Source of the DNA: Amblyomma americanum
Lineage: Eukaryota; Arthropoda; Arachnida; Ixodida; Ixodidae
Length of the DNA: 64,000 nucleotides
Direction: 5' to 3'
Assembly: GCF_052857255.1 (NCBI RefSeq)
Contig: NC_135498.1
Location: 115,256,134-115,320,133 of the forward strand
The notes beneath the pieces were generated by a model. It searched no databases. It saw nothing but the letters and a program-made list of their open reading frames with translations, and was not told where the DNA came from. The translations under genes were made by a program, and so were the position numbers. Shown in pieces: positions 21,325 to 31,503 of this stretch (the stretch's first letter is position 1; every line of letters starts with the position of its first letter).

Positions 21325-21790
21325 TCCCCAACTGGGACAGCGCCTTGCCTTACATGACTTTCAAATAGAACTTCTCACAGCATGAAAATATGGGCTACTC
21401 CCCTCAACCTTTTGTTTGGTATACACCTCACTTTGCCCTTCGACAATCTCATGTCACCTTCTCCAGTCCCTACCACAGCTTATGCCCGTGAGGCCATCGA
21501 TCAAGCCGCCCAGGCGCGCTAAATAGCCCGCCATCGGCTCCAAGCCTCTCAAGCGTCCCAGCAGTCCGCCTACGACCGTTGACACCGTTAAGTCAACTAC
21601 GAACCTGGTTCACTCGCCTTCTGTGATCGCCTTCGCGTCACGTTTGTCTCTCTGAGAAACTTCTTCCCCACTACAATGGCCCTTACCGTTTGGCGCACAG
21701 AGGGGATGACGTCAACTACGATATCGCTGCCCATGCGTCCTCACCATCGTCCGCTCGCCCAGTCACCGTATCGTCCCCGTCCACCGCCTT
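21325..21790 (+). pseudogene. Ty3/gypsy element C: end of integrase with GPY/F module
   Basis: The reading in shifting frames gives N-W-D-S-A-L-P-Y-M-T-F, then M-G-Y-S-P, then P-S-P-V-P-T-T-A-Y-A-R-E-A-I-D-Q-A-A-Q-A-R. Next come I-A-R-H-R-L-Q-A-S-Q-A-S-Q-Q, V-N-Y-E-P-G-S-L and L-P-H-Y-N-G-P-Y-R-L. These are the last part of the integrase core and the GPY/F module of gypsy integrases. The rest of the element is absent nearby. The frames are broken by stops, so this is an old fragment, distinct from elements A and B. Confidence 0.75.
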
Positions 21791-22709
21791 GAACCCTACC
21801 ACGTCGCTGACACTTCGGCCACCTAACGCAGCGACGCTGACGACGGCGATGAGGAAGGGTTGCACGAAGCCACGAGTCAACGATGGACGAAGTCAAGGAC
21901 TGGTGTCTCGCTAGGTTCACTCGCGCTCCTCGCAACTATTCCGGCTGCTGGTGTACATCCTCCTGTAAATACTTCTAAATGTATTTTTTCACGCTACAAT
22001 ATCTTCAAGATATAGGAGCACAACTGAACATTAATTTTTTGGCGGTGTGTTGGGTTTTTTCTGAGCACCATTGCCAATTAGGGACGTGTAAAATTTTCTA
22101 AAGATCCTGATGTTATGTGGCCTGACGCCACAGACGAAATTGCAAAATCGTATCCGAAAACCTACGGTATTGCTAAACAGTGTAGGGGTTAATTTGTTGT
22201 TGCGTGTTTTCGTTTTAGTAGGTACGCGCAACACATTACTATACCTAGATGGCCAGGTGGTATTCTTCTACAAGCGCTAAATAATTTCAAATCTATTTCT
22301 TCTAGAAACAGTTTCGGTTTTGATTTCATCTGTCGCGCGATAGCTACGACCTCGAGGTTGCGTTTAGCTTAAGTGAAACATGACAAAAGAGAAAAGTCTC
22401 GGTAAAGGTTCACCGTGGGTATACCCAAAAGCCGATTGATAGTTCTGGCAGGGCTAGACAGACGGTCCCGACTCCTCTTCTTCCATGGCGCATGAGTCAA
22501 GTGCGGATAAGCGGCTTTAATATGCGCGCCATACGTTGACGTCATGTCACATGACCTGACAGTAACGCCTCATCGACGAATCTTTTTTAAGGTAAACTGC
22601 CAAAGTTCAAGGCTAAAACTCCACAGTCACAGGGCAAGCCACAGTGGTTGGCATGGTACACGATAAGGTTTTAACTTAGGTAAACCTATATAGTGCGAAA
22701 GCATTCACA
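21791..22709. other. No recognisable gene
   Basis: Probably the 3' non-coding side of gypsy C, then unassigned AT-rich DNA. I see no motif. Confidence 0.35.
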
Positions 22710-22985
22710 AATCGCCAAGGTCAAATTTTAGCAATAACCTGCGCCAAATTTGGAGGTCACCATTTTGTAAGGCACGCTCAGTTAAGGTTTCATACTAATA
22801 TCGGTTGATATCGGCCAAGGTCGAATTTCGTGTGTAGCCAGGGCCAAATTTTGGAAATGATCCGGGCCACATTTCGAGGTCTCCATCTGGTTGGGCACGG
22901 CCAAGTATGACTGGAGATCGATTTTGGTACAAATTGACCAAAGTCAAATTTTCGGGCCGGCCGGGGCCAAATTTTGGCAGTGGAA
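22710..22985 (+). repeat. Degenerate tandem repeat, about 100-125 bp, three copies
   Basis: The phrase CCAAGGTCAAATTTT...GGGCCAAATTTTGG recurs at about 22713, 22815 and 22938. In the second and third copies (22850 and 22968) the GGGCCAAATTTTGG half is clear. Between copies are GGTCACC/GGTCTCC and GTTGGGCACG-like strings. The copies are diverged and unequal in length, as in an old satellite-like array. Confidence 0.6.
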
Positions 22986-23559
22986 TGTGTTCTGCGTGCT
23001 TATCGAAACACGATTCCAAGAACTTGATCGTCCTACGGCAGCTTCAAGTGTCCTGCGGATATGTTTCGAGAATTGCCGGTTTGTAAAAACCAAAATAAGC
23101 TTTCGACGAATTAATTTCAAACTTATTAAAGAGCATTTATAATTAAATTCCAGCCTGCTAAAGCCGCATATACCGAATGTCTCACGTAAGATATTTTGCG
23201 ATTTTAAAAATAGGCTTTTTGAGCCACCAGTGCGAATTTTTCGACGTAACATCGCCAGCGATGTAGCGCATCAAAATGCAGATGGATGGGCTAAGCAGTA
23301 GCATGATTAACTAATATGGAGTTCTTTTCTTTCCAACTATTACTTTTCATCTCCTTATTTACTGAGAGATACGTAGCGAACCGTAAGTGATGTCGCTAGC
23401 AGATTGTAGCACTTCGAAAATGCAGTTGCTATTGGCGCTATGGCCCGAAAAATCTGGGATATTTCTACTAGCTATGCGTACCGGAGAAGAAACTTTGCCT
23501 AAAAGCTTCTCGAAAGTGCATGCATTTTGACGTGATGTAAGGAAACTAACAGTAAGAGT

Positions 23560-24760
23560 TAGAAAGCTTGCTACTTATATAAGTTAAGCAGCCTAGTATT
23601 TACCACGCCTTAGCTGTTTTCTGATGCGCTGCACCGCTGACAAAGCTAACAAATAAACATATCCCATGCGAAACAATTATTTTAATGCGATCTACGCTTC
23701 ATTCAAAAGAAGCGTACAGGCTAGCGTGCAGAAATCCGTGAAAACGTAGTTTTCATGATATGATTCTGATTCTTTTTGCTGGCGCTATCTGTTGCAGTGT
23801 ATTAAAGTTATCTCAGGGTTGCTCCTTCCCTAAGAAAATGGAGCAATGTCTTGGATTTTGTTTTCAGTATTCATAGCAGGGTCCAGCGTGCGCAAAAAAT
23901 CCTTTTCGCGTTGTCTCACCTTGCATGCTTTTATAATCAATATTTTTTATTAGGTTCGAAATACATGACGAAAAACGGAACTAACATACATAGCAATAGC
24001 TTGTGCCGTCACGTGACTCAAAAAAGCTCACGTAAACTACAGAGTGAAACTCCGTATGAAGATTGCCATAGTTAGAGTTTGTTTTCGGACTATGCTCAAT
24101 TGTAGCTTCGTCTTAAAGCCTCCACACACTTTTGTAGACTTGAAAATGTAGCTCAGAGCATGTTTGCTTATTGGTGTAAAAATCAATCATTTTATTCCTT
24201 ATAGCATCTGGACATTAATATATGTTCGTCCGCAATTTTTGGAAACCCTATTTTTGTTCTCTTGCAGTCTCGTGAACAGGTCTTCCACGTGGATACAAAA
24301 ATTATAGCCGCACTTAGGGTAAGTAGAGACTATCAATTTGCCCTTTTGTGCTTTGTAGTTTGCGTTTACCATACATATAGCGTATGCACGTTTTTGAGTT
24401 GCCATTGTACTTTACGATTCTGTACCGCTCGTGTACAAACACGCGGCTTCCCCGTAATTTCTATTGTATATATTTTTCTGAATGATGAGAACAGAGTGGA
24501 AAATAGGCGAGACGACCCGCATGGTACTGAAATTAACTCTATGTCAAGCTGGGCTGACTTTCGCTCATAAAAAAAAATGAACAAGACGACGGTGACTGCT
24601 GCAGGCGTGCTGGGCCGTCTACTTGAAGATGAGGCGCTCAAATAACCTACAACAATATCGAACAACGTAGGATTAGCTGTGCAGGGCTAAGAAAACAACA
24701 GTTAACTCTGGCCGCATTTCATCGTAAACTGAGAAAGCCGTTAACCGACGGCTTGGCGGT
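23560..24760 (+). repeat. Dispersed repeat sequence shared with 34 kb and 36.4-37.0 kb
   Basis: The block 23590-23650 (ACGCCTTAGCTGTTTTCTGATG...CACCGCTGACA) matches one arm of the foldback at 34.1 kb. The block 24480-24745 (GGTACTGAAATTAAC, TTTCGCTCATAAA, GTGCAGGGCTAAGAA, CTCTGGCCG) matches 36620-36985 in the same order. No coding is recognisable. These are old copies of one or more non-coding repeat families. Confidence 0.5.
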
Positions 24761-24792
24761 TGGTGTTTGGCGGAAAATTGGCGGTTGTTTAG

Positions 24793-25029
24793 CTCTGGCT
24801 AAACCTGGAGTGACGCGATAGCTACAGCTGGCCGAGTGGCCACGTTACCGACCACGTGACGAACCACGTGATCAGACACGGTGCCGAGCCGCCGGCAGCT
24901 GCCCCGCACCATGTGACCAAACACGTGACAGCGTGGCGGCGCAGCGCAGGGTGTTGCGCAACCACATGGTGGCTGCGCCGCCACGCTGAAGGCTCGAAAT
25001 GCTATCGTAATGCAGCTATCGCTACAAAA
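24793..25029 (+). mobile_element. MITE-like repeat rich in CACGTG, copy 2
   Basis: It starts CTCTGGCTAAACCTGGAGTG and continues ACGCGATAGCTACAGCTGGCC; it ends GCAGCTATCGCTACAAAA. GCGATAGCT at the left is matched by AGCTATCGC at the right, so the termini are inverted. ACCACGTGAC-like palindromes occur at about 24851, 24865 and 24921. The same two ends bound copy 1 at 11457-11802. It is non-coding and contains the hairpin at 24929-24988. Confidence 0.62.
24929..24988. repeat. Perfect 17-bp inverted repeat with 26-bp loop
   Basis: CAGCGTGGCGGCGCAGC (24929-24945) is exactly reversed and complemented by GCTGCGCCGCCACGCTG (24972-24988). The loop holds a second small palindrome, GTTGCGCAAC. The stem is GC-rich and would be stable as RNA or cruciform DNA. 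Confidence 0.9.
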
Positions 25030-25271
25030 CTCGCTGTGTAAGCATCAAAACATAATACGGCACAGCACGCATACATTTACAGTGGTAATCAAGAGTCAGC
25101 AAAAACTGTATGGCTGTTTCTTTTACTAGGCGCAGCTCTTAGGCGTCCGTTCGGGGATTCCGCATCGTAGTCGTCGGCGCTGTCGCTGTAACACGCCACC
25201 TGGCAACCGTGGCAGGTGGTAGCAGAGCGAAACACCCCCTGCCACGGCGAGAGCAGAGGAATGGACAAGCG

Positions 25272-25432
25272 GAAGGCGGCTCCTAGGGCAAGAATCCGGA
25301 AGGTGGCTCCTGAGGCAAAAATCCGGCAGGTGGCTTATAGGGCAAGAATCCGAAAGTGGCTCCTAAGGCAACAATCCGGAACGTGTCTCCTAGGGCAAAA
25401 ATCCGGAAGGTAGCTCCTAGTGCAAGAATCTG
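25272..25432 (+). repeat. 27-bp minisatellite, six copies
   Basis: Units of the form GAAGGTGGCTCCTAGGGCAA + GAATCCG repeat six times (five of 27 bp, one of 26 bp) with scattered substitutions. They run directly into the (GGAT)n array through a seventh partial unit, GAAAGTGG. Because 27 is a multiple of three, a short open frame runs through with K-V-A-P-R-A-R-I-R-like repeats; I do not take it as a gene. Confidence 0.85.
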
Positions 25433-25438
25433 GAAAGT

Positions 25439-25978
25439 GGATGGATGGATGGATGGATGGATGGATGGATGGATGGATGGATGGATGGATGGATGGATGG
25501 ATGGATGGATGGATGGATGGATGGATGGATGGATGGATGGATGGATGGATGGATGGATGGATGGATGGATGGATGGATGGATGGATGGATGGATGGATGG
25601 ATGGATGGATGGATGGATGGATGGATGGATGGATGGATGGATGGATGGATGGATGGATGGATGGATGGATGGATGGATGGATGGATGGATGGATGGATGG
25701 ATGGATGGATGGATGGATGGATGGATGGATGGATGGATGGATGGATGGATGGATGGATGGATGGATGGATGGATGGATGGATGGATGGATGGATGGATGG
25801 ATGGATGGATGGATGGATGGATGGATGGATGGATGGATGGATGGATGGATGGATGGATGGATGGATGGATGGATGGATGGATGGATGGATGGATGGATGG
25901 ATGGATGGATGGATGGATGGATGGATGGATGGATGGATGGATGGATGGATGGATGGATGGATGGATGGATGGATGGAT
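25439..25978 (+). repeat. Perfect (GGAT)135 microsatellite
   Basis: 540 bp of uninterrupted GGAT units (ATCC on the other strand) with no substitution. It touches the 3' end of a minus-strand LINE on its right and a 27-bp minisatellite on its left. The unit has no stop in any of three frames on either strand, which creates long artificial open frames. A perfect array this long is expected to be unstable and young, and its true length may be misassembled. Confidence 0.97.
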
Positions 25979-27178
25979 ACGGCTGAACCCTTTACATCGG
26001 GCGGTGCTCAAGCCACCTAGCCATGTCTTGTGAAATTTTACTCCTGTCTTGCTTTTAGCCACCAATCAGATAACCTTCGCTTGGTTACTTCTAACCTCTT
26101 AAAATCCACTTTCCCTTCACTATCCCTAAACCCCAATGCCTTGGGTAAGTCAGCCCCGCTGCCTTCCACTGTAGGGTGAAGCCCTTTACAGAAAAGTATC
26201 AAGTGTTCAGCCGTTTCCTCCTCCTCTCCGCATGCAATGCACAAAGTGTCTATCTCCTGGTACCTGACTCTATACTTCTTAGTCCGCAAAACTCCAGTCC
26301 TGGCCTCAAACAACAAAGAACTTCCCCTACAATTATCATAGATATTTTCTTTGACAATTTCCTGTTTAAAGGTCCGGTATGTTTCTAGTGCCGATTTCGT
26401 CAGCATCCCTGTTTTCCACAAAGCTCTCTGTGTTCCTTTAACCTTTTTCTTAACCGATAATTGCTGATTTGCCCACTTACTGCTGTCCAGATATTTGCTT
26501 GTCAATTTTCTAGTTCGCTTTCTCCATTTCGTGTCAACATTCTTTATATACAGGTATCTGAAAACTTTCCTAGCCCACCGCTTTTCCTCCATCCTTCTCA
26601 ATCGTTCCTCAAATGCTATCTTACTGCTAGCCTCTCTGCTCTCGAAAGACGCCCATCCCATATCACCCTGTACCCCCTGATTTGGTGTATTGCCATGTGC
26701 TCCCAAAGCTAACCTCCCTACTCCCCGTTGCCTAATTTCCAGCCTTGCTTGAACATCTGGCCTCATACACAGGACCGCATTCCCGAAGGTCAGGCTAGGG
26801 ACCATCACCCCTTTCCAGATCCCTCTTACCACCTCATACCTATTTTAATTCCACAGTGCCCTATTTTTCATGACAGCTGCATTCCTACTAGCTTTATTCA
26901 TTACATATTTTTCATGCTCTGTCAGATACTCAACACTGTTATTTATCCACACCCCAAGATGCTTGTACTCATTCACTACCTTTAGCACGAACTCCTGTAT
27001 TCTATGCTCGCCGCCCTCTTCATTAAATGTCATGACTGCAGATTTTTCCTTACTATACTTGAAGCCTAATCTATCTCCCTCTGTACTGCATATGTCTAAC
27101 AACTTCTGCAGGTCTTCCTTGTTGTCAGCCATTATCACTATATCGTCCGCATATATTAGTCCCTATATTAGTGGCTAG
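25979..27178 (-). mobile_element. 5'-truncated LINE whose 3' end is an (ATCC)n tail
   Basis: On the minus strand the element enters at the RT active site (near 27175), codes to a stop at 26038, has about 60 bp of 3' UTR, and passes straight into (ATCC)135. I infer that the tetranucleotide is the element's own simple 3' tail, later expanded. The coding is interrupted by only one stop, so this is probably the youngest LINE in the window. Its clade is not certain; tick annotations usually call it simply a tick transposon. Confidence 0.8.
26038..27178 (-). pseudogene. LINE reverse transcriptase C-terminal half with CCHC finger, one in-frame stop
   Basis: About 380 codons run in one frame. The reading begins G-L-I-Y-A-D-D-I-V-I-M-A-D-N (the intact Y-A-D-D catalytic box, about 27176-27130), then Y-S-K-E-K-S-A-V-M-T-F and Y-K-H-L-G-V-W-I-N. 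A TAA at 26845-26847 follows W-N. The same frame continues Y-E-V-V-R-G-I-W-K-G-V-M-V-P-S-L-T-F-G, an Arg/Lys-rich thumb, and C-I-A-C-G-E-E-E-E-T-A-E-H-L-I-L-F-C near the end, a CCHC zinc-finger-like motif. The protein would reverse-transcribe element RNA. This copy lacks the N-terminal half and carries the stop. Confidence 0.85.
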
Positions 27179-27304
27179 CAGCGTAACACTCCACCTGCCG
27201 GCGGTGGCAGGTGGCGCATGAAGAGCTGCGCTCAAATTTCGTATTATGGGCTAGCGTAATCGTCTGTCAGTTTTGCATACACATAGGAATCGAAACAGTG
27301 GTCG

Positions 27305-28085
27305 GTGCCTGACACCGTGCTGACTACTCCTTTTCAAATCTTGGAAATCACTAGTGCTGACGACATAAAGCTCAATAAAAAGCAACACAAGTACAATACA
27401 CGAAACACACAACACAGAGAACGCAGAGCAGACGTTAGAATGTAAGAATAATGAGCGACCATTATCACAGCTGCTAAAATCTCACTACAAAACAACTGAG
27501 TGTTCCATTAGACATGCTGCCAATTTTCTGAGGCATTTAGGAGATGAATCCAGGCCAATGGATATAAGTATATGTGAACTATGGGCAAAATAAAACCATA
27601 TATGGTAACTCCAGGTGACTGCTAAAGTACGAAGTATATGTGAAATTTAACAAAATCAGAAAAAAGTTTTACAAATTCTTTTATATATGTATCTCTTTGC
27701 ATCTCAACGGCGTCTTTTTTTCCTATCATTTCAGCGCTGTGCAATTCCTACATTTGCCATTGATGTGCGCCATTCTCTCCGGGCAATCACTTACTTTAAG
27801 GACTTCGTGATTGGTTGAAGATGCGCAACTTCTTTTCTTGGTTTCCCGGTATACAATAAACTTCCAAAACCGACGGCCGAGTCAGATGTGTTATCAGGAA
27901 TTCTTGTGGTTTCTTTAAGCGAGATTTATTGCCTCAGGGCATCAATGATGATCAGAGTTGTGATGGAGGATATAGTATTGATTAAATTAATGAAAAAAGG
28001 CTGGCTTATTTTATGAATTCTTGGATTCTGTTCGGTATTGCAGCGTTCCGGTTCCGTTCAAGTGTTAAAATAATTTTTTTAATCC
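27305..28085 (+). repeat. Long dispersed repeat, copy 1 (partner at 38398-39000)
   Basis: Shared in the same order and orientation with 38398-39000: GCTGACGACATAAAGCT, ACACACAACACAGAG, GCAGACGTTA, TATGTGAACT, TTTCAGCGCTGTGCA, GATGTGCG, GGCAATCACTTA and GGACTTCGTGATTGGTT, then TTCCGGTTCCG. The copies differ by many substitutions and indels. No coding is recognisable. Either a non-coding element family or an old segmental duplication would explain it. Confidence 0.6.
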
Positions 28086-28322
28086 GCACCTCAAATAACT
28101 CTACTAGGAGTAGTAACTGAGGCCAAATGCATTACAGTAAGGTAAAGCTGGGAGAGTTCGTTTGCTTCTAAAACACCGCAAAAAGACGAGGACAAGAGAA
28201 CAGAAAGGTATGTACAGAAAAGGCGCTAAATCTTAATTTAACGTTTCTTTGAACAAGAAATGGAGTGTATATAGGTTGTCATGATGTCATCCAGCAATGC
28301 TCACACAATGCACCCCGAAGCA

Positions 28323-29620
28323 CTATCTCACGTTCCTGTAGTGAGCTAGAAGATTTGCTAACGGCGTGGTGCAAGCCCTATGATTAAAGGAGACTTTACT
28401 TGTCTTTCTAATTGTTTGATTACTTTTCAGGACGACTTTTTTGCTTTCATCTAATATCGCTTCGCTTCTGTGGGCGCTAAAATGTAGGCGCAAATTCGTC
28501 CGCTGCCCCACGCGGCTCAGAGATCTGTTGTGGTCAATGACCCGCGCTATAACAGCTGCCCTATGAGAGAGCACTGTGGTAGACTATGGATATCTTTCGT
28601 GCTACAAAGATAGCCTGACGGTTTATCATCCAGACAATATCGTTTTGCCGCTGATCTGCTTCTCTGATACGACGAACAGCTGGGCAAAATGCTCAGCTAC
28701 CTTCAATCAGACAAAACAGCACTATCCACCGACTGCGACATATTACTAGCATCAAAATACAAATGACAAAGAACGGAAACACACAGGACAGACGCTAGAC
28801 GCTAGCGTCTGTCCTGTCTGTTTCTGCTCTTTGTCCTTTGTATTTTAACGCTAGTAATATGTCGCAGTCTGTGGATCAAAAGCACCAACTAGACCACCTT
28901 AATTCTTTAAACCGCACTAAAGTCATACATCGTGCTGTATAAGGCGATGATACGTAGAATAGACATATGGAACCACTGCGACTTTCTTTCGCCCAGTCTC
29001 ACCTGTTTGTTCAGTGGGCTTACTTGTTTTCCTCCTTAACTTTGCAGCCAGCTGTCTTGAAAAACTCCCTATTTTTAGACGAGGTAACCCGTATAGTCAG
29101 CCTTATTGATTGGCGATAATACTTGTCCGCCCTAAGCGACTAGAAGACTTTCTCTTCTATGGCTCATGTTCAATGCGCCAAACCCATATTCAGTAGTTTG
29201 GACGTACGGGGTGCATGCATCCAACACGCATTGTTCTCTGCCATTCGCATCTTGTAGTCTACAATACGAATGTACCCTTCTACCGGCTTTTCAGCTGCTA
29301 ACTCATCCCCTTGGAAACATTCAGTGATATTTTCAAAAAAAAAATCAACATGGTTATCCTCCTCTGATAAGTTTAACAAAATCAGGTAATGACCTGCGTA
29401 CCGGCAAAAACCTAACACTTGGTAGTTAAAACCCGACTTCAGTGCATGCTCCACCGTCCGCACCAAAATATCGTTTATAATAGCCACAGCTTGCGAGTCA
29501 ATACATATTCCTGATTGTTGCACAAAAACCCCAGCTTTCGCCTAATGAGATTCGTAATTAGGCAAATAGAGAGCAGTTTCAAAAAAGCTAGTAGCTACCA
29601 GCGCTTTCAGTTCATGAAGG
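28323..29620 (-). pseudogene. Penelope RT and GIY-YIG remnant, minus strand
   Basis: The RT portion reads Q-Q-S-G-I-C-I-D-S-Q-A-V-A-I-I-N-D-I-L, the Penelope block usually written G-I-C-I-G-S-x-V-A-P. It continues V-L-G-F-C-R-Y-A-G-H-Y-L-I-L-L, where the catalytic R-Y-x-D-D-x-L is reduced to R-Y-A-G-H, so both aspartates are lost. Then come C-W-M-H-A-P-R-T-S-K-L-L-N and, further on, K-V-A-V-V-P-Y-V-Y. Beyond the palindrome, D-H-N-R-S-L and T-N-L-R-L-H-F-S-A-H-R-S-E-A-I-L are end parts of the GIY-YIG domain. It is dead by several routes. Confidence 0.72.
28724..28876. repeat. 153-bp near-perfect palindrome inside Penelope element 3
   Basis: Two 74-bp arms (28724-28797 and 28803-28876) are inverted copies with 7 mismatches (67 of 74 paired), separated by 5 bp. 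Each arm runs from ATCCAC...GACTGCGACATATTACTAGC through AAAATACAAA-GACAAAGA to ACAGGACAGACGCTA. The inner part resembles the terminal phrase of tick Penelope elements (TTTGTCCTGTGTTCTTTGCG at 32.47 kb). Confidence 0.92.
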
Positions 29621-29640
29621 ATGTGGTGGCGTTGACAAGG

Positions 29641-31503
29641 ACAGCTACGAAAACTACGCTCCTACTGGACTCAAAACATATACAATTTTTAAAACTAATA
29701 TATAATGATCGAAACTGCATCGCGAGAAAAAAGCCTCAACTCAACAATTACACTAAACGAAGTTGTCTTTTCACTCGTCCATCATAAAGCGAGGAACTAA
29801 GGAATAACGACATATGTTCTATGACCCCATTACTGGTTATTAGACTATCTGGGAGTCGTGATATTGGGACACCAGATGCCCTTAAGGGCACCACTGCAAG
29901 GCACCGAGATTTTTCTTTAATGACGCAGTCGAAATAGGGAAACGCGATGACAAATATATCCTCATTTTTCAGTGAAGTTTAAGTCAGTTTTCATTACCAG
30001 ATAACAGTGGCCTGCTTTCTTGTTGTCTCTTATTCATTGGACACAACAAGCAGATCTTCGTGATCTGGATGGAATGAACAAGCATAGATCCACTCGGGGA
30101 TCCCTAAAGTTACATAAAATAATAGCGCTAAATGGACTCCCTTATGTTAATTTGTGGAATTATGACTCCTGCCGCTTTCGTAGGGCTGTCGTTTCCCTAG
30201 GGCGTTTAGTAGCGCTGAAAAATTGCCTCGACAGGGTGACAGTAACTTAGAGTCAGGCATCACATCTGGAATCTTCGTTGTGAAAATATATTTATTCTAC
30301 TTAGAGGTCTTCATCTCTCCTTCCTTTAACAATTTTCATTTACGGACGAATATATTATAGCTGAACGATTGGGCCTCTTCTAGGTTATCGGCGTAATTTA
30401 TTTGACCAAAGCAAGGGCGGAAAGCCTGGCGGTTGTCAGCATTCTTTTTCGGATGGTCTTTGCCGTCATCATTCTATTCATCTCAAGACTGCATTTATAA
30501 TTCCATGCAGCTAAATAACAATAAGCCTTACTCCCTTCTCACGCTCTATCCTTCCTTCAGTAAATTTACCAAATAATTGCTGCTGTTTGGAAAAGCAACT
30601 TTTTACGGGATTGTTAGGTCTCAATCCCCAATACCATCACTAGTGGTTCACATCCGGTCAGTTTAAGTTGTCGGTTGCCAGCATCCTTGGGATCACCGAC
30701 GATGGGCCTGCATAAACATTTATTAAAGCGGTACAGACAAAAACTTTCTAACACTAACAAACAATACGATTTGTGTCGTGGGCGTAAGCAGATCTCTTCT
30801 ACGACCTTTTAGACGCAGGCATTGGATGGAACATATCTTAATATGTTCTTGAATGTTTTTCGAGGAGCCACTGGGCATTTCTTCCCACATCGAGTGTTGT
30901 CAAGTAGCTCTTGCCCCCATTCTTTTGACGCCACCGAACCGACCTATTCTGAAAAGTAACAAACAGTGCTTGCGAGCAACGGCGACCTCATGGGGGACGT
31001 CGAAATTCAGGATGACCGGCCAGCAGTAACGTAATTCAGCGCCGGTGCCAAATAAGTCCGAAACTTAAGTTACAAGATTGTTTTCAATTATTTATTAACG
31101 CTGCACACTGGTGTTCTGAGCTCATTTTGATCATCACGACACTCGTAAGCTTCTTTCAAGGGGACAAAAAACGGTTGCCTATAAACTTTGTGTCTGTACC
31201 CGTTTATTAAAGCGCCGACGTGGCGTTAAGTTGATATGCGGCCAGTTATTTTTGTGTAAGAGGGGCGTTTTCTTTGTTGGACATGCAAGCCCATACTTAT
31301 TCTGTTTGGCAGCTCTATTGGCACTACTGTGCTGGGTTTAAAGTCCCAAAGCTTCGTCTGCGCTCTCAGAGACGACACAGAAGAAGCCTCTGCAGTCGTA
31401 TCCACCACATGCGGTTACTTATCACTCACTGATACTGCGCAACAGAGGGGCAATTTCGGCATATCGCTTGCATTGAAGAACGCCTGCAGCCACTACGATT
31501 TCG
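29641..31503. other. No recognisable gene
   Basis: Between two Penelope elements. Short open frames only; nothing familiar. Part of it may be the decayed upstream body of Penelope element 2. Confidence 0.35.

Larger units (their letters stand above)
28170..29640 (-). mobile_element. Penelope-like element 3, minus strand, broken by a palindrome
   Basis: On the minus strand: an RT block (about 29620-29170), an RT-endonuclease linker (about 29160-28880), a 153-bp palindrome, a degraded GIY-YIG region (about 28620-28330), and a 3' UTR ending near 28170. The UTR reads CCTATATACACTCC...GATTTAGCGCC...TGTTCTCTTGTCCTCG, parallel to the ends of the other two Penelope copies. Domain order, linker and tail all fit a Penelope-like element. 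Confidence 0.72.

Noticed and set aside
25272..25432. A CRISPR-like array
   Set aside because: Units are contiguous without unique spacers, and the DNA is animal; it is a minisatellite.
25283..26065. Very long open frames (188-260 codons) on both strands
   Set aside because: They are the (GGAT)n array read as G-W-M-D or I-H-P-S repeats; the unit has no stop in any frame, so openness carries no information.
28600..28720. Hammerhead ribozyme in Penelope element 3
   Set aside because: A CTGATACGACGAAC string is near the core consensus but lacks the required CTGATGA and the flanking stems; I cannot support it.
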